From NCBI RefSeq assembly GCF_011089875.1, contig NZ_JAANAS010000072.1:58191-122190 (forward strand): DNA of 64,000 bases, read 5' to 3'. The notes beneath the pieces are model-generated. The model did no database searches. It was given only the letters and a program-made list of their open reading frames with translations, and was not told the origin of the DNA. This stretch comes from Psychroflexus maritimus. GTDB taxonomy: Bacteria; Bacteroidota; Bacteroidia; Flavobacteriales; Flavobacteriaceae. This document shows, one piece after another, positions 35,157 through 43,217 of this stretch. The translations under genes were made by a program, and so were the position numbers. The first letter of the stretch is position 1. Each line of letters opens with the position of its first letter.

Positions 35157-36422
35157 ATGAAAAAAATAGCATTGCATTGGCAAATTATTATGGGAATGGT
35201 TTTTGGGGTAGTTTTTGCCCTTGTGTTAAACCCGTTTGAATGGGGTGCCGATTTTATTTCTAATTGGATTAAACCATTTGGAAGCATTTTTATTAAATCG
35301 CTTAAATTAATTGCTGTTCCTTTAATTTTAGCTTCACTAGTAAAAGGAATATCCGATTTAAAAGATATTTCTAGTCTTTCTAAAATGGGGTTTAGAACCA
35401 TTATTACCTACTTAATTACAACAATTATAGCAGTAACTATTGGGTTAGTAGTAGTCAATGCTTTTCAGCCAGGTAAAACCATTTCTGAAGAAACCAGAAA
35501 CGAACTTATTGAAAGCTATGGAGGTGATGCTGAATCTAAACGACAAGTAGCGCAACAACAACAAGATTCTGGCCCTTTACAAGCGCTTGAAGATTTAGTT
35601 CCTAGCAATATTTTTGGCGCAGCGGCTGATAATGCAAACATGCTACAAGTCATCTTTTTTGCTATATTTTTTGGCATTGGTTTAATTTTAATTCCAGAAG
35701 AAAAAGGCTTGCCTGTAAAGCGCTTTTTTGATAGTTTAAATGAAGTCATTTTAAAAATGATTGACCTTATTATGTTAGCGGCTCCTATTGGTGTTTTTGC
35801 ACTTCTAGCAGCACTAGTAGTTGAAGCTCCTAGTAGTGATTTGATAATAGCCCTACTATATTATTCCATTTGTGTTGTGGCTGGATTAGCCTTAATGATT
35901 ATTTTCTACGTTCTTGCGGTTTGGATGATTACAGGTAAAAATCCAAAAGTGTTTTTAGGTGGAATTTTTCCCGCTCAATTATTGGCTTTTTCCACTAGTT
36001 CTAGTGCAGCCACCCTTCCTGTAACTATGGAGCGCGTTGAAGAAGAATTGAAAGTGGACGCTAAAGTAGCTAGTTTTGTGTTGCCGATTGGAGCTACCAT
36101 AAACATGGACGGTACAAGTTTGTACCAAGCAGTGGCTGCCGTTTTTATTGCGCAAACCTTTGGTATGAATTTAGATTTGGCAACTCAATTAGGAATTATA
36201 GGAACTGCCACCTTGGCCTCAATTGGCTCAGCAGCTGTTCCAGGTGCTGGAATTGTAATGTTAGTTATTGTACTTGGTCAAGCTGGTATTCCTGAAGCAG
36301 GACTCGCTTTAATATTTGCAGTTGATCGTCCGCTAGATATGTTAAGAACCACCGTCAATGTTACGGGAGACGCCGCTGTTTCAATGACTGTTGATCAAGC
36401 CCAAAAAAACACTAAAAATTAA
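35157..36422 (+). CDS. Dicarboxylate/amino-acid:cation symporter (DAACS)
   Basis: A 421-residue inner-membrane transporter of the DAACS/SLC1 family, moving glutamate, aspartate or C4-dicarboxylates with Na+ or H+. It has about eight membrane helices plus two re-entrant hairpins. The signatures FSTSSSAATLPVT, PIGATINMDGTSLYQAV and DRPLDMLRTTVNVTGD are all present. One loop has an extra Gln-rich stretch (AQQQQDSG, about residue 132). Its stop codon overlaps the convergent barrel gene's stop. The exact substrate cannot be told. Confidence 0.93.
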   Translation: MKKIALHWQIIMGMVFGVVFALVLNPFEWGADFISNWIKPFGSIFIKSLKLIAVPLILASLVKGISDLKDISSLSKMGFRTIITYLITTIIAVTIGLVVVNAFQPGKTISEETRNELIESYGGDAESKRQVAQQQQDSGPLQALEDLVPSNIFGAAADNANMLQVIFFAIFFGIGLILIPEEKGLPVKRFFDSLNEVILKMIDLIMLAAPIGVFALLAALVVEAPSSDLIIALLYYSICVVAGLALMIIFYVLAVWMITGKNPKVFLGGIFPAQLLAFSTSSSAATLPVTMERVEEELKVDAKVASFVLPIGATINMDGTSLYQAVAAVFIAQTFGMNLDLATQLGIIGTATLASIGSAAVPGAGIVMLVIVLGQAGIPEAGLALIFAVDRPLDMLRTTVNVTGDAAVSMTVDQAQKNTKN

Positions 36423-37027
36423 AAGGAAAGGCCTACATAAACTTGAAATGTCGAATTTCTAGCTTCAGTACCAAGAAAATTTCCTATGTCATTATCAACA
36501 ATGTTCTGAAGACCATAGTTGTATCTAGCGCCAATAGTAATTGGTTTTAAATCAATATTTGCACCAAAAACCAAACCATAGTCTAAGCGATTAAAATCAC
36601 TTGTACTCAAATTGCTAGAAAAACTTGTACCCAAATTAGTTTGTCCTGAAACGCTTGAATTCACTAAATAGCCGGCATAAACTCCACCTTCAACATAAAT
36701 CAAATTCGCGAAACCCAAAGATAGCATTACAGGCAAATCAATATAACCTAAGTTCAAGCTAGTCTCTCCTAAATCGCTTTCAATTCTTGAACCTTTGGTT
36801 GAATAACCTAGTTCGGCCTGTAAAAACAAAATGTCTTCAATTAAAGCTGATTTAGAGGTAAGGGCAAAACTATAACCTGCTCTTAAATTAGTGTCGTCAG
36901 GCTCATCAGCAAATAAATTAGAAAGATTTAAACCTCCGCGCACCCCAAGTCTTGTGTCTTGTGCTTGAGCATGATTCAAACCAAAAACAAGAATTAAAAA
37001 AGCAAATAATCCAATAATTTTATTCAT
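36419..37027 (-). CDS. Outer-membrane beta-barrel protein (PorT/OMP_b-brl type)
   Basis: A 202-residue exported protein with a signal peptide (MNKIIGLFAFLILVFGLNHAQA) followed by beta strands forming a small barrel. RLGVRGGLNLSNLF near the start and FQVYVGLSF at the end are typical of the PorT/outer membrane beta-barrel group. The terminal Phe fits BAM recognition. The gene is convergent with the symporter, and the two stop codons share bases, so no terminator fits between. A transposable element sits 86 bases upstream. The specific role is unknown. Confidence 0.85.
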   Translation of the reverse strand: MNKIIGLFAFLILVFGLNHAQAQDTRLGVRGGLNLSNLFADEPDDTNLRAGYSFALTSKSALIEDILFLQAELGYSTKGSRIESDLGETSLNLGYIDLPVMLSLGFANLIYVEGGVYAGYLVNSSVSGQTNLGTSFSSNLSTSDFNRLDYGLVFGANIDLKPITIGARYNYGLQNIVDNDIGNFLGTEARNSTFQVYVGLSF

Positions 37028-37112
37028 AACGTCTATTTTTTACAATTTAACAAAAATAATTTTAAGGAGTTACCAATTAAAAAAAATTTTATGTTCAAAA
37101 AACGAAGAGTAA

Positions 37113-37276
37113 TACCAATTTTACTATTAAATGTCGTTAAGAGAGCGAAATTGCTTTTTTCATATATAAGGCTGTGAATAATTTGCATCCCTTACGTACG
37201 TGACGGAAATTGTGAACAAGGAAATATATGGGAAAATGAATGAGCTAAATAGCGTCATTTGATGGTTAAATGGGGA
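37113..37276 (-). mobile_element. Non-autonomous palindromic element, family 1, copy 3 (inverted)
   Basis: A 164-bp inverted copy of the element at 18132-18295, flanked by TAA on both sides (37110-37112 and 37277-37279). The right end has drifted (GGGGA instead of TGGTA). It lies in the divergent region between the barrel gene and dgt, 86 and 140 bases from the two start codons. The rest of the 388-base gap is AT-rich with one -7 box before dgt and no other feature. Confidence 0.86.
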
Positions 37277-37391
37277 TAAGACATTACCCCTAGAAAATTA
37301 AATCTGAATTCGCTACTTATTTTACAAGAACTCGGCAGCAACTGAGGACCAAAAACCATTTAGCTTTAAGCTTACAATGCTTTTTTTTATG

Positions 37392-37399
37392 TAATTTTG
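37392..37399 (+). promoter_or_regulatory. -7 promoter box of dgt
   Basis: TAATTTTG matches the Bacteroidota -7 consensus TAnnTTTG and lies 16 bases before the dgt ATG. A -33 TTTG is only partly matched (TTTA near 37365). Confidence 0.5.
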
Positions 37400-37415
37400 A
37401 AACAAAAATTAAGGT

Positions 37416-38759
37416 ATGCCTCAATGGGAAGAATTGTTATCCTTACAAAAATATGGAGATCAAAATAAGCGTTTAAGACAAGAACAAGATGAAACCAGAT
37501 TAGGTTTTGAAGTAGATTATGACCGGATTATATTTTCTTCGGCATTTAGAAGCCTGCAGGATAAAACCCAAGTTATTCCCATGTCTAAAACCGATTTTGT
37601 ACACACGCGCTTAACACACTCTCTAGAAGTCTCTGTTGTAGGAAGAACATTAGGGCGTAAAGTAGGTATAGAAATTTTAAAAAAATACCCTCACCTAGCC
37701 CAAGCCCACGGACATCACTTTCACGATTTTGGTGCTATTGTAGCTGCTGCTGCTCTTGCTCATGATATTGGAAATCCGCCTTTTGGCCATTCTGGCGAAA
37801 AAGCTATTGGCGAATATTTTAGCCATGGCGAAGGACAGCGCTTTCAAAAGAAACTAAGCAAAATTGAATTTCAAGACCTTACCCATTTTGAAGGAAACGC
37901 TAATGGCTTTAGATTACTAAACAAATCTGAACCCGGTATTGAAGGTGGCTTACGAATTTCATTTGCTACTTTAGGTGCTTTTACCAAATACCCTAAAGAA
38001 AGTTTACCACATCGACCAAGTCGGGAGATTAGCGATAAAAAATTTGGCTTTTTTCAAACTGAAAAAACTATTTTTCAACAAGTGGCTAAGCAATTAGGAC
38101 TAGTTAAAAAATCTACTACAAATGTGAGTTATCATCGCCATCCGCTGGCTTTTCTAGTTGAAGCTGCTGATGATATTTGTTATACCGTGATTGATTTTGA
38201 AGACGGCATTAATTTAGGACTTATTGAAGAAGATAAAGCCTTAGAATACTTATCAAAAATCATTGCCAGCCGGGTAAATCGTCAAAAATATACGCAGTTA
38301 AAAACCACCAAAAACCGAATGAATTATTTGCGTTCATTAGCTATTGGTACATTGATTGATGAAGCCGTAAGCCTTTTCCTAGAGAACGAAGAAGCTATTA
38401 GAGAAGGGAATTACCATAAATCTTTATTAGACCAATCAAAATTTAAAGCTCAAATTGATGATATCATCAAAATAAGTATTGACAAAATCTACCGAAGCCG
38501 TGAAGTCTTAGAAAAGGAGATTTCTGGATATAAAATTTTAACTACACTTTTAGATTGTTTTACAAAAGCCATGGAACAACAAGAAAAAGCTACGGCAACA
38601 AATTACGACCGACTCATTTTAGCTAATTTTCTTTCTGAACTTAATTTTGAAGGAAAAAGCACCTATGAAAACCTGTTAGAAATCTGCTCTTATGTTGCTT
38701 CTTTAACCGATAGTAATGCACTTCGTATATTTAAGAAACTTGAGGTTGGAAGTTTGTAA
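37416..38759 (+). CDS. dgt: Deoxyguanosinetriphosphate triphosphohydrolase (dGTPase)
   Basis: A 447-residue HD-domain enzyme that removes triphosphate from dGTP. The metal site is visible: H in RLTHSLEVSVVG, HD in LAHDIGNPPFGHSGE, and the later ADDICYTVID aspartate. FEGNANGFRLL is a family block. Length fits the dNTPase type-2 group. It has its own -7 box 16 bases upstream and ends 10 bases before a convergent gene. Nucleotide-pool control is the usual role, and such enzymes can limit phage DNA synthesis; that link here is only a possibility. Confidence 0.93.
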   Translation: MPQWEELLSLQKYGDQNKRLRQEQDETRLGFEVDYDRIIFSSAFRSLQDKTQVIPMSKTDFVHTRLTHSLEVSVVGRTLGRKVGIEILKKYPHLAQAHGHHFHDFGAIVAAAALAHDIGNPPFGHSGEKAIGEYFSHGEGQRFQKKLSKIEFQDLTHFEGNANGFRLLNKSEPGIEGGLRISFATLGAFTKYPKESLPHRPSREISDKKFGFFQTEKTIFQQVAKQLGLVKKSTTNVSYHRHPLAFLVEAADDICYTVIDFEDGINLGLIEEDKALEYLSKIIASRVNRQKYTQLKTTKNRMNYLRSLAIGTLIDEAVSLFLENEEAIREGNYHKSLLDQSKFKAQIDDIIKISIDKIYRSREVLEKEISGYKILTTLLDCFTKAMEQQEKATATNYDRLILANFLSELNFEGKSTYENLLEICSYVASLTDSNALRIFKKLEVGSL

Positions 38760-38768
38760 GTAAGTCCT

Positions 38769-39719
38769 TTACTCGTCTTTTATGCAACGTACTGAAGCTC
38801 CACCAGCTTGTAAGTGGCTAGTTACTTGTGCAGAAAAAGTGTTGATTCCCATATCTTTACCGTTCATGTTTTCGCTTTCTGCCGACCAATAATAGCCAAA
38901 ATCTCCTTCCGAACCAATTTCGCCATCGGCATTTCCGCGATAACCGGTTAGGCTAAATTTCATAGAACTTTCAAAAGCACCTGCAGCATCTGGGGTTGTC
39001 CAAGAGCTAATTTCTTCAGCTAATTCTTCTGGGCTTGGTAATCGAAACCCACAAGGACATGGATTATTAACTGCATCAACACCTTCCCATAAATCGGAAT
39101 TTTGCTGGTTATTCCACGTTGGAAAACCAGCTATAAAAAAGCCATGTTCTGGCTGTATATCTGTGGCTTGATTTTCAATAATTTCTGCATCCCTCAATTG
39201 ATGCCCATCTGCGCTTCTACCCCATTGATATAAATGGCCATAAGCTCTATTGTCATTAAACGAATTAGCTACTTGGTCGGCTCCTAAATTCCTGTCCATC
39301 CAAGTTCTTCCAGTTACGGGATTAGTGATTTCAATAACTTCAGTTGAAGCGTCTGTGCCAACTTGTCGCGTCTCAAAAGTCAAGCTGTTTCCTTCTACCT
39401 CTTGACCATTAAAAGTGGCAAATAAAGTAGCTTCATAAGAAGAAGAACTATCCAAATTACATAAATAATTAATTTGATTTGGCGCAACTTCATACCATAA
39501 ATCGGTAAATAAATCGTTATCCTGAGTTTTGCGAAGTCGTAATTCAAAAACTGCTTCACTTTGGCTAGTTTGAAGCTTAGCAAAAGCTCTATTCTGACTT
39601 ATGCTATAGATTTCTTCTAATTCAAAATCAAAAATTATTTCCTCAGAGATGTCGTCTTTATCTGACGAACAAGCGACAAAAAAACTCCAAAAAATAAGAG
39701 CCATTATTTTTATTTTCAT
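38769..39719 (-). CDS. FISUMP-domain lipoprotein
   Basis: A 316-residue exported lipoprotein with a lipobox (FFVACSS, Cys17). An N-terminal beta region (about 25-120) resembles a fibronectin-like domain. The C-terminal half is the Fibrobacter succinogenes major paralogous domain, visible as TGRTWMDRNLGA, GHLYQWGRSADGHQ, CPCGFRLPSPEE, GYYWSAES and a final ASVRCIKDE. Such proteins are surface-exposed; their binding target is unknown. It is convergent with dgt, only 9 bases apart. Confidence 0.88.
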   Translation of the reverse strand: MKIKIMALIFWSFFVACSSDKDDISEEIIFDFELEEIYSISQNRAFAKLQTSQSEAVFELRLRKTQDNDLFTDLWYEVAPNQINYLCNLDSSSSYEATLFATFNGQEVEGNSLTFETRQVGTDASTEVIEITNPVTGRTWMDRNLGADQVANSFNDNRAYGHLYQWGRSADGHQLRDAEIIENQATDIQPEHGFFIAGFPTWNNQQNSDLWEGVDAVNNPCPCGFRLPSPEELAEEISSWTTPDAAGAFESSMKFSLTGYRGNADGEIGSEGDFGYYWSAESENMNGKDMGINTFSAQVTSHLQAGGASVRCIKDE

Positions 39720-39789
39720 AAACTATACTATTATACGTTCAAATATAAACTATTTAGCAACAGAAAACACAGAAAAACTAATGATAAGG

Positions 39790-40440
39790 TCAAACTCCCT
39801 TATATGCTAAAAAACTCCAAAACTCTTCCCTAGAAATTTCTTCAGCACCCAAACTAGCTAAATGCGAAGTATATACCTGACAATCGATTAAGCGAAAGCC
39901 TTTTTGTTCAAGTTCTTTGACCCACCAAATAAAAGCATATTTAGAAGCATTACTAACATGTGCAAACATACTTTCACCACAGAAAACTTTTTGGTCTTCT
40001 AACAAAACACCATATAAACCACCAACTAACTTTTTATTTTCCCAAGTTTCAACCGAGTAGGCAAGCCCTTTTTCGTGTAGTTTTTTATAAGCTTCTATCA
40101 TTTCAGAAGTAATCCAAGTATCCTGCTGCCCTTTTCTAGGAATTGCTGCACAATGCTTAATTACCTGGTCAAAATTTTGATTTACACTAACTTCAAATTT
40201 GCCTTTTTTAAAAAGCTGTTGCATACTTTTTGAAACCTTCAGTTGGTTTGGAAAAAGTACCATTCTTGGGTTGGGGCTCCACCATAAAATTGGTTCGCCT
40301 TCAGCATACCATGGGAAGATTCCATTTTGGTAAGCCAATTCTAATCGTTCAACAGATAAATCGCCACCCACTGCCAATAAGCCTTGCTCATCGGCGTATT
40401 CAACGGGAGGAAATACAAGCGATTCTTTAAGTAAATACAT
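39790..40440 (-). CDS. aat: Leucyl/phenylalanyl-tRNA--protein transferase
   Basis: Adds Leu or Phe to the N-terminus of proteins starting with Arg or Lys, marking them for ClpS-ClpAP degradation (N-end rule). The 216-residue protein has the Aat core: LLAVGGDLSVERLELAYQNG, FPWYAEGEPILWWSPNPRMV, then QDTWITSEMIEAY and FCGESMFAHVSNASKYA. Length is usual. It starts 1 base from the fatty-acid transporter stop, implying one transcript with it. Identity is certain. Confidence 0.95.
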   Translation of the reverse strand: MYLLKESLVFPPVEYADEQGLLAVGGDLSVERLELAYQNGIFPWYAEGEPILWWSPNPRMVLFPNQLKVSKSMQQLFKKGKFEVSVNQNFDQVIKHCAAIPRKGQQDTWITSEMIEAYKKLHEKGLAYSVETWENKKLVGGLYGVLLEDQKVFCGESMFAHVSNASKYAFIWWVKELEQKGFRLIDCQVYTSHLASLGAEEISREEFWSFLAYKGV

Positions 40441-40441
40441 A

Positions 40442-41818
40442 TTAATAAATAAAAATTAAAGCCGCTATAAAAACTAGAGAAGCGAGTAAAAACAAGGCAA
40501 AAGTATAAGGAAAAATTTCTTTTGCTTTTAATTTAGTAATGGCTAATAAAGGCAAAGCCCAAAAGGGCTGAAGCATATTGGTAACTTGGTCTCCATAAGC
40601 AAAAGCCATAATGATTTTTGGAATTTCAACGCCTTTACCTAAAGCAGCTTCAATAACAATAGGGCCTTGAATAGCCCATTGCCCACCTCCGCTTGGAACA
40701 AAAATATTAACTAAACCTGCACTAATAAAAGTAAAAATTGGTAAGCTTTCTTCTGAAGAATTCTGAATAAAAAAACTAGCCATTTCGGTAACTAAACCGC
40801 TCTCTTTCATTACTCCCATAATACCAAAGTAAAGCGGAAACTGAATTAAAATACCTGAAGCACCTTGAATGGCTTCAGCTAAAGCATCACTAAATGAAGC
40901 TAGGTTATGATGCAATAAAAAACACAAACTCAACATAAAAAAATTAAGTGAATTTGGCGTCAACTGAAGCTGCAACACTTCTTCTCCATAGGCCACCCAA
41001 AAAGCAACTAACAAAAGTAGTCCTATGATTTTTGCTAAGTAAGGTTTTTGGTCTAATGTATGTAAATGGCCTTGATCAGTTGAGTCTTGCTTTTGAAGCA
41101 GGTTCGGTAATTTAATTTTACCTACCGACTTAAGACTTAAGCTCCTTAAAAATAATGGAACAATGATAAGTAAAGCTAATGCAACAATCAGGTTAGGTGT
41201 AGAAAAAAGACTTTGAGCAGTAGAAACTTCAGGAAGGAAATCGGAACCCATTTGGGAAATTTCTTTTTCGGAAAAAAAACTTGCTAAATGACCTTTTTCT
41301 GCTGCTTTTAAAGGAGCTGAACCACTTAAACCTCCATGCCATACTAACATTCCTACGTAACCTGAAGCTCCCAAAAGCGGGTAATTCAACCTAAAGTTTT
41401 CGCGTTCTGCCTTCTCCCCTATTTTTCGCACTAAAATAGCACCAAAAATTAAGCCTAAGCCCCAATTAAAATAAGCCACTAAAATAGTTAAGCAACTCAC
41501 TATAACTACTGCTGAAGAATTGGAGTTAGCAAAACTAGTCATCTTGGTTAAAAATAAATTAGCTGGACGACTAAGTACAAGAATGTGACCTAATACCAAA
41601 ATTAACATCATTTGATAAGCGAAAACTAATAAATCTGAGTTCCAAATTCCACTTTGCCAGTGAGTTAGTGTGTTCACAAAATGATTTTCATCCGTTGGAC
41701 TCGAAGTAAAAAAATAAGCCAACAACAAGCTGAAGATAGTCAACACAAGAGCTATACTTAACGGACTAGGAAAGTACTTTTCAATAAATTTAGCTATAGA
41801 ATTGACTATTTTCACCAT
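40442..41818 (-). CDS. Short-chain fatty acid transporter family protein (AtoE-like)
   Basis: A 458-residue inner-membrane protein of the AtoE/short-chain fatty-acid transporter family, with about twelve hydrophobic helices. Family segments are GLIFGAILVRKIGEKAERENF, GYVGMLVWHGGLSGSAPL and FVPSGGGQWAIQGPIV. It probably takes up acetoacetate, butyrate or similar acids, but the substrate is not readable. It is the first gene of the pair with aat. Upstream is the 820-base repeat-rich gap. Confidence 0.88.
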   Translation of the reverse strand: MVKIVNSIAKFIEKYFPSPLSIALVLTIFSLLLAYFFTSSPTDENHFVNTLTHWQSGIWNSDLLVFAYQMMLILVLGHILVLSRPANLFLTKMTSFANSNSSAVVIVSCLTILVAYFNWGLGLIFGAILVRKIGEKAERENFRLNYPLLGASGYVGMLVWHGGLSGSAPLKAAEKGHLASFFSEKEISQMGSDFLPEVSTAQSLFSTPNLIVALALLIIVPLFLRSLSLKSVGKIKLPNLLQKQDSTDQGHLHTLDQKPYLAKIIGLLLLVAFWVAYGEEVLQLQLTPNSLNFFMLSLCFLLHHNLASFSDALAEAIQGASGILIQFPLYFGIMGVMKESGLVTEMASFFIQNSSEESLPIFTFISAGLVNIFVPSGGGQWAIQGPIVIEAALGKGVEIPKIIMAFAYGDQVTNMLQPFWALPLLAITKLKAKEIFPYTFALFLLASLVFIAALIFIY

Positions 41819-41879
41819 CCAAAAGTAAGTAATAGAATTTATAACATCAAATTCAATTTTGAGTTGTTTAAAACCAAAG

Positions 41880-42479
41880 CCCTAAAAGCCCCTCCCTAAG
41901 CCTCCCCCATTGGGGAGGGGACTTAAAAACATAACGTGATTAGCAGTATGGGAGACCTCGTTCCTTGGTGTAACAAACTCACCCTCGTTGACCTGTCATT
42001 CCGGAAAAATTTTCCTAAGGAAATTTTATGCGGAATCTTACTGTTATGAAACCAAATGTCAGTTCGAGTTTTTTTCTTGACCGATAAGGGAAAGAAAAAA
42101 GTATCGAGAACACTACCGAAGACGGCTCTCAATAGTTCTGCTGAGTTTAATCGAAGTACAATCTCAATCTGTTTTTTCACCAAAAACAAATTGAAATTAC
42201 TACGAATGACGTTTTTCTGTAAATTAATGATTATCAGTGTTTTGTTTATCTTCGAGCGGAGTCGAGATGTGATCGGTTCTCGATAGAGTTTATCCTGAGC
42301 CAGGTCGAAGGGCTCGAACTTGAAACAAAATTAATAAACGTCACACACTTTTAACTAAAATTCGCAAAATTTTCAGAGACTCAAGCAGACAGAAAGTCCC
42401 TGATTTCCAAAATATAAGATTCAGTATCTCGTTATCACTCGTACGGAATGACAAAAGAAAATAAGACTTGAAAAGCAAT
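41880..42479. repeat. Mosaic of decayed REP-like repeats
   Basis: The 820-base gap between the fatty-acid transporter and the sugar transferase is built of palindromic pieces. CCTCCCCCATTGGGGAGGGG begins it near 41901. A TCATTCCG...CGGAATC hairpin near 41997-42034 carries a nested AAATTTTCCTAAGGAAATTT palindrome. T-rich/A-rich arms flank 42060-42100. GTTC...GAAC and TCTTCGAGC...TCGAGA arms lie at 42250-42325. These are typical of intergenic REP families in flavobacteria. No gene or RNA gene is convincing; short frames here lack starts and family features. Confidence 0.6.
41934..41981 (+). repeat. 48-base direct repeat, left copy
   Basis: ACGTGATTAGCAGTATG... recurs in degenerate form at 42480-42527. 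The pair bounds about 500 bases of decayed palindromic sequence. A past insertion or recombination unit is possible; nothing inside is coding. Confidence 0.6.
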
Positions 42480-42527
42480 ACGTGATTAGCAGGATGAGTC
42501 AACTCGTTTCTCGGCTTGACAAACACA
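42480..42527 (+). repeat. 48-base direct repeat, right copy
   Basis: Partner of 41934-41981, same orientation and length, sharing ACGTGATTAGCAG and the CTCGTT...ACAAAC part with several substitutions. It lies about 110 bases upstream of the sugar transferase start. Confidence 0.6.
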
Positions 42528-42638
42528 TGCTCCTTTTTTATCATGGAGATTTACATGAAAATGGTATATTCTTCCATAACCCAAAATTTGCTTGGTTTAA
42601 TAAACTAATTTTATTCATCTTTGCAAAAAACAACAAGC

Positions 42639-43217
42639 ATGTATCTTCGCTTTGTCAAGCCTATTTTTGATTTCTTTTTGGCCTTAATCGGATTGATTTT
42701 GTTGTTACCATTTTTGGTACTCATTAGTTTTATTTTACTTTTTATCCATAATGGAAAAGTTTTCTTTCTGCAAAAGCGCATAGGTAAAAAAGCTTCTGTT
42801 TTTACAATCATCAAGTTTAAAACCTTAAAAGAAAATGGAGCTAGGCATGGTTTTTTACGTTTTCTTCGGAAATCAAAATTAGATGAAATGCCCCAGCTTT
42901 TCAATGTGTTAAAAGGAGAAATGAGCATCGTTGGTCCTCGACCAGACATTCCTGGGTATTATGACGAAATTGATAAGCCATATACCTCAATATTGGATTT
43001 AAAACCCGGTTTAACTGGGTGGGCCTCGCTAAAATACGCTAATGAAGAAGCTCTCTTAAAACAACAAAAAGCCCCCTTAAAATATAACAATGAAGTAATT
43101 TTTCCGAATAAGTTGAAAATTAATTTAGCTTACCGAAAGCAAGTTTCACTTTGGGTTGACATAAAAATCATTTTAGATACCTTATTTTTACCCTTCAGAA
43201 ATAAAAACAATGAATAA
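42639..43217 (+). CDS. Bacterial sugar transferase (PglC-like initiating glycosyl-1-phosphate transferase)
   Basis: A 192-residue membrane-associated enzyme that loads the first sugar phosphate on undecaprenyl phosphate for a surface glycan. One re-entrant/N-terminal helix (about 6-30, FDFFLALIGLILLLPFLVLI) is followed by the catalytic domain with KSKLDEMPQLFNVLKGEMS, IVGPRPDIPGYY and LKPGLTGWA, the family signature. I use the ATG at 42639; an in-frame TTG at 42621 is weaker. Its last 8 bases overlap the aminotransferase gene, so the two form one unit. The sugar is unknown; the pair resembles the bacillosamine route but the acetyltransferase is absent. Confidence 0.9.
   Translation: MYLRFVKPIFDFFLALIGLILLLPFLVLISFILLFIHNGKVFFLQKRIGKKASVFTIIKFKTLKENGARHGFLRFLRKSKLDEMPQLFNVLKGEMSIVGPRPDIPGYYDEIDKPYTSILDLKPGLTGWASLKYANEEALLKQQKAPLKYNNEVIFPNKLKINLAYRKQVSLWVDIKIILDTLFLPFRNKNNE

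Noticed and set aside
41923-42544. Short open frames in the repeat-rich gap
   Set aside because: They run across palindromes in different frames, lack families and have poor composition.
42621-42638. TTG start six codons before the sugar transferase ATG
   Set aside because: The ATG at 42639 gives the family's normal N-terminus with an A-rich leader.
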